From: Eretmocerus hayati | Lineage: Eukaryota; Arthropoda; Insecta; Hymenoptera; Aphelinidae | Direction: 5' to 3' | Length of the DNA stretch: 64,000 nucleotides | Assembly: GCA_029851415.1 (NCBI GenBank) | Contig: CM056742.1 | Span: 145,829,121 to 145,893,120 of the forward strand | Shown: one piece after another, positions 34,346-45,339 of the stretch | Layout of the letters: every line of letters starts with the position of its first letter | How positions within the stretch are numbered: the first letter of the stretch is position 1 | Notes under the pieces: model-generated | What the model was told of the DNA's origin: nothing | The model's database searches: none | What the model saw: only the letters and a program-made list of their open reading frames with translations | Position numbers and translations under genes: made by a program

Positions 34346-37300
34346 GTTATGTCTCGAGATATGTTTAGCTTCAACAAACCTGCGGATGCTCTCGAATTAG
34401 GTGGTACGTCACGAGAGCTTGATTCTGTTGTTGAGGAAGCTTTGGATTGCTTCAATTTTTTTTGTACTTTAGCGCATTGTAACTCATAAAAGGTATCGAG
34501 TGCGCTCTGAATGGCATCTTCAAATTTTTCTTGGTGTAAATTTGATACTTCGGGCATCTCCTCTACTTTGAAAAAGTAATTTTTTATCAACATCGGATCG
34601 GACTCCAGTTTTTTCATGTTTGCGAGGCGTTCCTCCTGAAGAGTAAAAGTATTTCAAAGAATTTCTGCTCGTTTTGATTATGATAGTATGAAATGAATTC
34701 CAGAGCTTGAAAGAGTTTTGATAATATCAACACTTTGATTGGAAGAAGTATTTCGTTGAATAACAATTGACGATGTAGTTTTTTACGAAGCAATGAACCG
34801 CTGCCTTCAACATTATGATAATCCGTCGATCGTCAGTAACATATATCTTCACGGATTCTCGAGATATCGTAATTATTGAACGTAGTAATGACTCGATAAG
34901 ACACATGGAGTTGGCGTTACCATCTAAATTTATGATATCTCAGAAATTTGTGGAAGAATTTGAAAGCCCATAAATGACGACAAGTGTGCGATGAAAATGA
35001 GACTTCAACTAAGCAAGCATCCTCCAAGAGTCCTCTACAAAAGTCTGAGCGATTAGTCTCAGTGGGTGGTATAGAGCCTCCTCTGTACTTTAAGGTGTTT
35101 CACACAATCATATATATCTGAGCCTTAAATTCATTGTGTCAAAGTTACCTCTAATTCACGTATACTGCTTTCACAATTCCTTGATATTTCTTTCCACTTG
35201 GCCAGATCTATAAAATGTTGCACTTTTTCAGATTTTTTCATCATCCAAGAATCTATACATGCTAAAATTAGGGTTGTAGAATTACACGCGTTCAAGTACC
35301 TAGGGAAGAGGAATCAGATTTAAATCAATATATTGAGAAATGGGACATATTTACCAAAAATCAGTAATAGAGGTGTGGATTTCGCGGGACGCGTTTGGAT
35401 GCTAAGTCGCCTTCGAAATGGTTATACAATCGTTATAAGATGAACTAAATATCTTCCTTTCCAGACAGAAAAAAACTTCAGAAGGGATCCCAGCATGAAG
35501 GGGAGTTATAAAACTTCTCCAACGAATAATTCTTTGGGACCAAACTGTCATTTCGTCAAACATTCGAAGTAATTCATTTACTCCGGACCACTGATAGGAT
35601 CCGAGATTTTTTAATTGTCTATGTTTTTTTATACTTGCTTCGAAAATATTCAGTTTAATGGTAATTTACTAATCTGCTTTCCTTGGTAATATTACTAAAT
35701 TACTCGATACACAGCATTATTATACATGTATCATCAATACGCACGACTGGCAACTGATGTTCAATTCAGCCCGTCTCGCAGTATACAAATATACACGCAT
35801 TACGAATTTGATCACACATTGATAGTTTAAATTCAAATACAAAATATGTATTTGAATTGAAACTACAATGATATTACCCAGGGCGAGCCCTGCGCAACTG
35901 ATATTTGTCATTTACGGTTTTCTTGCTCAGTATTTGAGCCCGCTGGGTGAGCGGTCATCCACAGTAAGCCGTCTACCATCCGCTTACGTTTATCTTGACC
36001 AGTATCCATCACGGGTGGCAAAAAAACGTAAGTGACATTATTTATCGATAAACAATTGTTTTTGCAGTAAAAATTATATGGACGGATTCCTCTCACAACT
36101 CTTAGCAATATTCTCAAAACAGAACCAGAAAAATCGCAAAATTGAGCTCAGAAATGCGAAAAAAACTTGTTTCCATCGATATCTCAATTTCAACTTTTTG
36201 CACTTACGGTTTTTCTTACCAAGGACAGCAGTACTATGACGATTTATTTTGTCAAAGACATGAACAATGGGTCGAAAAGAATAATTCACCCCATACAAAT
36301 ATGTGCTGGACAGAGTACAGGAAGTTTGATTCGTGACTGAAGTAAGATTACGAATAAACGAGCTTATTGCAGTAAACAGACTTTCCAACGACAATATTTG
36401 AATTATCGTATGAATTTCGACTGAAACTGCGATGTTTGACTTACGAATACTCAAGGCGGCAGTATTTAGATTCAAAATAGATAGATAGACTCACCCAGAG
36501 TACACATTTCTCTTGCTTGTATAATAATGATCGAGGCAGTATCCAGACAACTCACTAACTTTACTCTGCAAATCGTTCCTGAAAAGATGTAATAAGTAAA
36601 TGCTTTTCATCAACTATTCACGAGCCTGGCAAGATAACAGAAAGCGATCGAATACTTTAGTGCTTCCATCTTCTTTTCGTATTCGGAAATATCATTCTTT
36701 CGAATAACTTCATTCTTTTCGTGGAGACGTTGCGTTAAAAGTAATTGTTTTTCCAGGAGATTGTTTTTCATTTCTAGTTCTTTTTTATTTTCAAGGAGAT
36801 TGTTCAACGATTCCTTTAAACGAACATTTTCGTCTTGAACTAGTTTGCTTTGGGCTTGCAATTCAATGAACTGATTTCGATCCGTATCAGACGTTTCCAA
36901 CTTCCTTGAAATTGCTTCCTTCTCATTGCGGAGTAAATTAATGATTGTCTGTTTGTTTTCTAATTGCTCTTTCAGATGTAATATTTTTTCAGACATATTT
37001 TCAAACTGATACTTATATTCGACGTGCTTCAGATCAACACTTGCACATTGATCAAGTGAAGCAACAGGATTACTTGGCCATCCTGGTAATGACAAATATG
37101 AACATGGCATTGCGGCGCTAATAATAACAATTTTGAGGAAAAATTAATTACCTGATGTATCATTGAAGTTGACCTCTAACTTCTGATTCCTTTTTTCAGT
37201 AACTAAATTCTGTATGAACCGCAAAATATTAAATTAACAAGAGGCAATGGAATTGTTTGATGACTTGATTAGTTACAAGCATCATCTTTGATGCATGAAT

Positions 37301-37622
37301 TCATTGATTCAACATCTCACCTTCACATCAAGATCGTTCTTGGAATCTGGTGATTCGCTGTTATGTATAGAATTGTTACTAGAACAGCTGTCATCAAGCA
37401 TCATGCGATAGATTTCTTCAAATGAATCTGGTTGACGAGGAACATGTTATGCAAGAAATATATATTCAACATAAATAATTATAAATCACAGGAGTTCTCC
37501 TTACCTGTCAAATTTTGTTTATTGGAGATTTCCAAGCATGAAAGCTCTACAGCAGGCATTGATGGGATCATTTCTCCTTCCATCCCATCCATTTTTAAGA
37601 ATTTGACTACTTTTTTTGGCAT
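34264..37622 (-). CDS. Coiled-coil protein of unknown function (438 aa), TE-derived C-terminus
   Basis: Seven exons (minus): 37505-37622, 37321-37427, 37152-37209, 36656-37082, 36495-36578, 35149-35299 and 34264-34635. Phases agree throughout (1, 0, 1, 2, 2, 0), a strong sign the model is real. ATG at 37622 (MPKKVVKFLKMDGMEG). Residues about 1-110 are acidic and Ser-rich; about 110-260 form a long coiled coil (EYKYQFENMSEKILHLKEQL onward, heptad Leu/Ile); then a Cys/Trp-containing segment (CIDSWMMKKSEKVQHFIDLA) and another charged helix (RELEEERLANMKKLES). The C-terminus passes through a Ser-rich linker into about 27 residues (TTFLQLCARSCKKMGLL onward) encoded by the hairpin MITE at 34047-34345. 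I do not recognise the family; a cytoskeletal or kinetochore-type adaptor is only a guess. An older form may have continued past the MITE into now disconnected exons. Confidence 0.7.
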
Positions 37623-37649
37623 ATTACAACAATAACTGACAAGGTTGGC

Positions 37650-38550
37650 TCAATAACGATGTCCACATCAGTAGTCCACACCCTACTGTACACAATCGCA
37701 ACCAGAGAATCCAAACTGCTTATCCACAATTGATAGGATCTCTGTGAATAATAGTGAATTGGAAAAATCTGAATTTTCAAGCTTATAGGAAAATATTGAT
37801 GTGGATGATTTCTTCCGTAGCGCAAATCATAAATTCGATATGAAAATAATTCCAAAATATTCACTAGAATGTTGCTTGAGAGAACATGTAGTCAGCTCAC
37901 AGAGGAAGTGGTTATTGGAACTATAGGGCACACTGATAATACCTCAATTTAGAGCATAAAGGAGAAAGATAGCACTGTTGATGAGATCGTTTAGAGAGAA
38001 TAATTACAAGTACAGGTAGCAGTAAATCAATTTACGATGTTTTCGAGAGTCATCCAATATGTTTACACCTGCTCACATTTCTTTTTGGGTCGCTAATGCA
38101 GTAAAAGATGTATTTTCATATTCACAGAAATTCTCAAAGAATCATGTCACACCAACCACTGCCTTGAAGAACATGTATTTGAACATGATTCATTTTCAGA
38201 ACCAATAGAATTATTGTATCAAATACTGTTCAGTTACTTTGATAAGACAAGATCATCTACGAACTATAAAACTCTGCAATTCTTACTCATGGAAGCTGAT
38301 GCGAATGAGAAAACCCAATAGTTTTCTATCCACTTTTCAGTACTTGGAAAGACAAATTAAAGCTGGTTATACAGAATACCATAAAAAAGGGTGTATGTGA
38401 CCATACTACAGAGGTATTCTGCACTTGCACTTCAATGACTGAAACCTCGAGGAGACTATATACGAGTGTTGTTTGCTGTAAGCAAGCTATTGGTGAACAT
38501 TATGGAGAATGTGCTTTTATTACTATTTCCTCTCCTAATTCAATTCTGTA
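37650..38550 (+). pseudogene. Decayed plus-strand coding sequence, origin unknown
   Basis: Plus-strand reading gives coherent protein-like segments in shifting frames with single stops between them: ENIDVDDFFRSANHKFDMKI and continuing to HVVSSQRKWLLEL near 37790-37920; SSNMFTPAHISFWVANAVKD near 38050; PIELLYQILFSYFDKTRSST near 38210; and FYPLFSTWKDKLKLVIQNTI through SVVCCKQAIGEHYGECAF near 38320-38520, with a stop near 38550. No introns are needed, so a decayed retrocopy is plausible. I do not recognise the protein. It lies just upstream of the start of the coiled-coil gene, on the other strand. Confidence 0.4.
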
Positions 38551-38779
38551 AATTATCTCTTGAAGATTTATCAGCGAACATCATATAGTCAGACACAGAA
38601 AAATATTCGACACCTGAGAATCCATGGTTCTCCTGTCGAAGATAGTTTGAATGCACCAGATTCGATGAAGGATCTGCAATATGGCAGTTGTAATGCATGT
38701 ATTCTGTGGTATGGACGGGTGTAATCAATTTTGAAATTTGAGAAAACGGATATTGGTGTCTTGTTAACGGAACATGCAA
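38551..38779 (-). other. Minus-strand open frame, possible exon or relic
   Basis: An open frame of 79 codons ending at 38540 reads MHYNCHIADPSSNLVHSNYL and then NHGFSGVEYFSVSDYMM. The amino-acid composition is protein-like, but there are no convincing splice partners and no known motif. It may be part of the neighbouring relic. Confidence 0.25.
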
Positions 38780-38799
38780 TTATTGAGTATGTTATGATT

Positions 38800-41078
38800 A
38801 GGTATGAGTCACGTGTTATTATTATTATTGCATGAGGTTTGACTTTTCGAACTTAAAAATATCGATTAGAATCAGGTTTTGACCTACTAAATTTTTGCCG
38901 GATTTATGAAAAGTTGGGAAAGAATTAGAAATCAGATTATACAAAATTACAAACATACAAACCTCAGAATTTCCGAATCGCGGTTGCCTTGCCGGAGTCA
39001 GCTCTATAGAAGGTGACGAGAATAAAAATGGGCAGCAGTTGAGTCGTTGGTTGAGTGATGATGGGTTGATGATTAAACTGGATCACTACTATTATAAATA
39101 CCGTTTTTATGAGATCTCAATCAGGCTCGCTGTCTTCTTCGTCGGTTATTATTAGGTATTCGAATGGAGCCTTTGCAATACCTACCATCTACCTGATGTT
39201 GGCGAAGCCAATTGAAGCCAATGGAACCTTCTTCATTATATTATGCTGCATGCAGATTGCAACGGTCGCGATCGGATTCCTATTCAAATTTGCTTCCACG
39301 AATGCATAGCGGATATAGGGAGAGGGAGGGAGAGAGAGTCTATTAGGGGTGCGTATGCATATGATGCATGCCTAGGTATGCAGTGCACACTGCACACGGG
39401 AACATGTGCAGCTCATCAAATTTTACCCAAAACCGGATGGAAGTATGGAAATCGTCTATATCTGCTTTGGATCAGCCGGTAACGCAGCAAAGATAAAACC
39501 CGATTCATATCAGAAGTTCTTCGATGCGAGAGCCCTTCAGTTTTTGCTCAACTTCGATCGATGGGCTGCACACACTGAAAAACTTGTGGTACAGATTGCC
39601 ACCACAATGGTCATTTTGAGGGAAATCGCACGGACTATCGGTTGAAAATATTATCAAAACCGTAGAAAATCACGCATGCGCAGGAGAACTCGAAAACTGC
39701 GATAAAAAGTGATTTTAGGACTGTATTTCTGCCGTTCTGGCCCCGTTCTGACCCTTGTTGAAAGTTTCTCAAGACCATCCCAATCAATGTTATTCAGCTC
39801 AGTTTGCTTCATTCTACTTGGATTGCAAGTGCATGCCAAGTAAAGCTGACAAATTTTATCGGAAAACGTCTCAAAACTGCAAAAAAAATTGAAAATGTAT
39901 GTCGAAATGGGCACTATATAGGCTACCTTTAAAAATGTGAAAAAATTTTATTGATCTAGTTTTATCTTGAAATTGAAATATCCGCACGTGCGCGAAGGAT
40001 CCAGAAAAGTCGGGAAATAAGTGTCGCCTTAATATACATGGATGCCAATCACGCTACACTTGATGATCGATGAGATTCTGAAGAGCTCAGAGATGAATTT
40101 GATCTCATCAATCGCCTTTTTACGCGTCTTCATTTTTTATCTTGATTCCCTGGAATCACGTACATCATTTTATACTTAGATATATATTTTTTAATAACTT
40201 TGTAAGTATGAATCGTTCTTTGTGAGCATTAAAAGTTAAGCTCGCTCTGGAATTACTTCTTGATTGAAAGTCTCAATTTTTGATGGAAGTAATCACGATA
40301 ATCAGGTTTCGTAGTCGCATCTGCACGAAATCTCCCACTATGCCGGTCGGTCTTGCCGAGAAAGAGCTCAATAATTTCTGAATGATCAGTTTACCAACTC
40401 AATCAGATTTATTAAATATTTATTTCATAAAAATAAGTATGAAAATACGTATCACATAAATCATATTCTTAATTTTTAACATTTTAATACAAGAGCTATG
40501 TATTATTCAATAACGATAAATGTTTCAGGGCACCATTAGTGATCATAATGCACAACAAACTGAAATGACAATGATGAGTTTGAAGATCATACTAATTACT
40601 ACGCAATTTCCACCGATCTTTACAGTGAAATTGAAATCGTGTATCAAACCGTCAAAATCGACTTTTTTCTTTTCAGTTCATCTTGTCAATCAATTATGAA
40701 CAATGTACATGATATGGGCACAATATCATTTAGAAATAAAGCAGAGTTCCATCATCTCATGACGGAAAGTTTGGCAAAAGCAAATAAAATTTTTCCAGAT
40801 ATTTTTTCCATAACACAACCATATTTAGCGACTGTTACTAACAGTGCTCATTTCATTATTGTTCTGAGGTAACAGCTTTACTGTTATTGAAAAAGCCATT
40901 CATATAATAAGTTGAACGATATTTTCGCAACTATTCTAATTCATCCATGTTATCTACGCTTTGCGAAAAAAAAATAATATTACTGGTAACCCTGATCAGT
41001 TAGGATAAAAAGTAGATCTATAAATGAGAGGAACATCTTTCGAACTTGTAGATAAATGCAGATCTTGATATTGCATCG
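38800..41078. other. Intergenic DNA between the relic and RNase H copy D
   Basis: Open frames at 39109-39309, 39406-39645 and 40639-40872 (+) have no recognisable motif. Near 39670-39690 CACGCATGCGCAGGAGAACTC resembles GCATGCGCA motifs inside the 31-kb and 43-kb foldbacks, so 39640-39920 may be a decayed relative of that family. Confidence 0.3.
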
Positions 41079-44000
41079 TCAACATTCCCTTATAGCTCGA
41101 CGGGCCAGTTTGTCGGCCTGCTCATTTCCGTAATCGCCGGAATGCGCTTTCACGCGATTCTGAAAAATATATATATGTTATAAATGATTGTTTTCTATTT
41201 CGAAAGCGGACGATCGCCAATATTGAACAATAAACTAATATCACCATAAGTGGCTAAAACATTCAGAGGAAAGAGTCATAGAAAAAAGAAATTTTTTACA
41301 AGAAGAGCGTGATCCGGGTCTGAAGAATATTTCGATAAAAAAACCTGCTCTGATTGCGATCATGGTAAAAGATAATAATTATATGTTGATGGTAGTATTT
41401 TTATTTGCACAGATTTCATGAATCGTGAACTACTGTAACATTTCACCCACACTCTTCAAGCACGAATTTGTTTCAATGCAGTGGGTTTTATGTCAGATGT
41501 CAACCACCGAAAGGTTGTGCAGTTATCATTACTTAAATGCAAACCACTCAAAGTATGATGGAAAAATTATTATCAAAACGTTTAATTTTTTTTCAATTTC
41601 CAACATTGCGATAACCGAGGCGAAGATTTTTGCGATTTGGGGTGCTCGCTAATTTGTTTCAGATTGTGGCATATTAGAAAGATTCGATGTTAATTGTGAT
41701 TGATCTCTTATGTTAATATTCTGAGGCTGCTTTTTCACGACTGCAATCCGTTGCTGCAACCTCGCGAGATTGCTGCAATTTTCATGCGCGCGAAATTCAA
41801 AATATAGCTTACCGAGGTAACCTAAGATGGAAATGGAGTGATTCCGAAAAACCCACTGGTTGAAAATTGTTTTGTCCAATGTTTTTGAAGATGCTGAACA
41901 CGAATATGAACTTCATTTCCTTCCAACGGCGGAGAAAATGCGTGAAAATCGACTTTGAAGCCAGAACGTCTCATTTTCGGATACAAATGTGATTTTTAAG
42001 TTTTCTTCACCTCTAGATGGGAACAGAGTTCGTATTCGTGTTCAGCACACTCAAGAAGATAGGCAAGAACAATTTTCAACCAGTGGGGTTTTCGGAGTGA
42101 CTCCATTTTCATCTTAGGTTACCTCGGTGTAAGCTATATTTTGAATTTCGCGCGCATGAAAATTGCAGCAATCTCGCGAGGTTGCAGCAACGGATTGCAG
42201 GCAGTCGTGAAAAAGCAGCCTGAAAGTTAACGGATATTCCTGACCTGTGTATAGATGGCACTTGACTGTGAAATCAACTTGTAGTATTATATCCGCATCT
42301 ACAACCACGCAGAAACTTTGAATTGGAATGATGTCTTCTAAGCAATCGCGGCTGAAAAGGATTTGAGAAAAGTTTTGCGACAAATTTTTCTTCCGTTTGA
42401 GGGAGTATAATGCACTCAGTGGTAATCTAGTAGTTTAAAATATGAAAAATTCCTTGTATATAAGAAAATTGAACAAATAAATCCCACCAAGGGTCAAGTT
42501 AATGTATGATGAATTCCACGCCATAGGACCTACGGGAAGGGGTCATCTCCCATATTCTTTTTTAACCTTTTCCATTCGATTCTATGGCCAAAAATAGGAA
42601 CTTCGGACCATCTGTGGGGTCCAAAAAAAATTTCTCCTCTCGATTGCACGCACACCCGTAAACAGACCGAAAATTCATCGTGTAAAAATCGATGCTCTTT
42701 TATTAACGGAAATGGGAATATTCCGAGTTCTTGAATAGCTATCGATTTGCGGGTTGCGGCATCTAAAAGGGCATCAAAACACCTATCGAAAACGTTGTCG
42801 GAAATTCTTTCCTTGTGATTTCGGGGCCTCCTGGAGGCAAAAAAGTGTTTTCGAGGAAGCATAGAAACACGCAGTTTCCGCGTCTCGCCCTAAAAACGGC
42901 ATATGCGTCTCGTGCCAAAAATTTAGTTCTTCACAATAACCTTGTTGGACGTCGGCTTCGCCGACGTTATTATAACAATAATATAAAGTTATCGCAAAGA
43001 GCAACGTTTTCTGGCACTCGACGCATAATATACTATTTCAGTAAAACGTTAATTCCTCAAAAGGCTATTTTTTTCATTTTTTGAAAATCAGATATTTGAC
43101 GTAGAATTCTGCGTTCTTCCGAAAAAAATGGGTTTCAGAGAAATTTTGGGCGATCCAAGTGACTTATGAGCCATTTTTTGAAAATTTGATTTTTTCGGTT
43201 TCAGAAAAAGGCAATTTTCACAAACGTAGACATTCGGCGCCATTTTCAACGGAAAGCTGACAAAATTCCCTATAAAATGACTACCCACAAAGTTGAAATT
43301 CATGTACTGAGACGGGATCTGCAACGATTAATTATATCGAATCAAAATCACATGAATATTCAGCCCATGAGCGCCTGCTAAGATGACACATTCACGAGAT
43401 CTTCTCGGGACTCAATTTTTAGTACGAAATCGCCCTTAAAAAATTCGGACCACATGGTTTCAACGTAAAATTGTATGAACTTTCAAAATATGCCATGAAG
43501 AATCCCGTTTGAGGTGAACCCGAGGTGCTACATTCAATTTTTTGCCAGAAAATACGATTTTTCTCATTCAAAATTGCAAAAAATTGAATGTAGCACCGCG
43601 GGTTCGCCTCAAACGGAACTTTTCATCGCATATTTTGAAAGTTCAGACAATTTTATGTTGATACCATGTGGTCCAAATTTTTTTAGGTCAATTTCGTGCT
43701 CAGAAATGAGTCCCGAAAAGATCTCGTAAATGTGTGATTTCAGCAGGTGCCACGAAGGCGTTAATGGGCTGAATTTCCATGTGATTTTGATTCGATATGA
43801 TTGATCGTTGCAGATCCCGTTTCAGCGAGCGTTTCAGTGCATGAATTTCAACTTTGCGGGTAGTCATTTTATAAGGAATTCTGTCAGCTTTCTATTGAAA
43901 ATGACGCCGAAAGTCTACGTTTATGCGCATGCGCAGAAAATCGCCTTTTTCTGAAACCGAAAAAATTGAATTTTCCAAAAATGGCTCATAAGTCACTTGG

Positions 44001-45266
44001 ATCGCCCAAAATTTCTCTGAAACCCATTTTTTTCGGAAGAACGCAAAATTCTACGTCAAATATCTGATCAAAAAATTAAAAAAATGGCTTTTTGAGGAAT
44101 TAACGTTTCAATGAAAAACACTTGTTTGCCTTTAGGAGGCCCCCAAATTACGGAGAAAGAATTTCCGACGTTTTCGATAGGTTATTTTATGCCCTTTCAG
44201 ATGCCGCAACCCGCAAATCGATAGCTATTCAAGAACTCGGAATATTCCCATCTCCGTCAAAAAAGAGCATCGATTTTTACACGATGAATTTTCAGTCTGT
44301 TTACGGATGTGCGTGCAATGGAGAAGAGAAATTTTATTTGGACCCCATAGGTGGTCCGAATTTCCTATTCTGGGACTAGAATCGAATGAAAAAGGTTAAA
44401 AAAAGAATCTGAGAGATGACCCCTTTCCGTAGGTCGCTTTGGCGTGGAATTCATTGTATATGATTCAATATAACTCTACTCACCCAGTAAACATGGTCCA
44501 ACTTGGATCGAGCCCGATTTAATGCTGCAAGCGAGATTTTGTTGACGACAGGTCTCCCATCTTTAGTGACCCATCCATTGCTTCTCCAGAAAAATATCCA
44601 TCTTGTTGCACAAAGAAATACGAATTTTGAGTCCGTGATGACCAGTAGTTTCTTAATTCCTGCACCACGAGCAAGTTTAATCGCCATCGTGGCAGCTTGT
44701 ATTTCTGCGTTTATACTGGTCTGACGCCCTTTGACAGGTCCAAAATAGTTACTGAAAGTAATATCACTAGTTAGACATTGACGAGCGACCGATCAAAGTG
44801 TACAAGTTGTCAGATGAGAAGGTTTTTTTTTGAAGATTTCCAGTCCGGTTATTATATACTTACAGCCGATGGTTTCGCCCAAACCAAACACCGATACCCG
44901 CCTTCGCTTTATCGTCATATCCATTGTGAATGCAAGCTCCATCCACCCATACTTTAACGTAACCATCTTCATCAACATCAAATACATCATTCGTGGGTTT
45001 TGATTTTTTCCCTGTCTGTTGAGGAATATCATGCTTTTTCAAGAAATCATTTGCGTCGTCCCACGTTTCAAATTTTTTGCATGAATTTCCCGGGAAGTAT
45101 AAGACCTGCTTTCGACAGTCGTCCCTGGAAAAGATAACAAAAAAAATTTTTCACGTCGTGCTTATCAAACGGCATGGTAAAATAAGTCTTATGTAGAAGG
45201 AGAATAGATTTACCAGTTATCGTAAATTCCAGGCATATGTCCTTTTGCAACAGCATAGAAACCCAT
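41079..45266 (-). CDS. rnh1: Ribonuclease H1, copy D, complete and predicted active (220 aa)
   Basis: Exons 45214-45266, 44864-45124, 44484-44751 and 41079-41159 (minus), phases 2, 2, 0. Same length as copy B. The N-terminal hybrid-binding domain is classical (MGFYAVAKGHMPGIYDNW, then KKFETWDDANDFLKKH). The RNase H domain has Asp79 in VWVDGACIHNG, Glu121 in NAEIQAAT, Asp145 in VITDSKF, His200 in VKAHSGDYGN and Asp210 in QADKLAR, the full set for two-metal hydrolysis of the RNA strand. No mitochondrial presequence is visible. An acceptor-like CTTTCAG at about 45340 suggests a 5' UTR intron. Intron 3 is 3.3 kb because a two-kilobase foldback element (42511-44453) lies in it; the other introns are short. 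With copy B, it probably supplies the RNase H1 activity of the locus. Confidence 0.9.
42511..44453. mobile_element. Long foldback element, family member 2, in intron 3 of RNase H copy D
   Basis: Almost the whole element is one inverted repeat: left end ATGAATTCCACGCCATAGGA..CTACGGGAAGGGGTCATCTC, right end its complement to GGCGTGGAATTCAT. The centre is near 43548 (GGTGCTACATTCAATTTTTT with AAAAAATTGAATGTAGCACC). Arms are about 900 bp and only mildly diverged. The left arm also contains an insertion (42853-43040). TIR block GACCTA..GGGTCAT and the inner GCGCATGCGCAGAAAATCG are shared with 30453-32576. No transposase frame. An RNA through it would fold into a long duplex. Confidence 0.85.
42853..43040. 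mobile_element. Hairpin module inserted in the left arm of the 42.5-kb foldback
   Basis: Absent from the right arm, where AAGTGTTTTTCATTGAAACG is continuous. The insert (GAGGAAGCATAGAAACACGC to GGCACTCGACGCATAATATA) closely matches 22318-22452. It contains an inverted repeat: GGCATATGCGTCTCGTGCCA with GGCACTCGACGCATAATAT. No clear target duplication is visible. Confidence 0.75.
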
Positions 45267-45339
45267 GATTTCGATATTTGTGGAAAGGTGATGGGTAGCA
45301 CGTTAGAAGAATTTCTTTTCACCGCAATTTGGTTACCTG

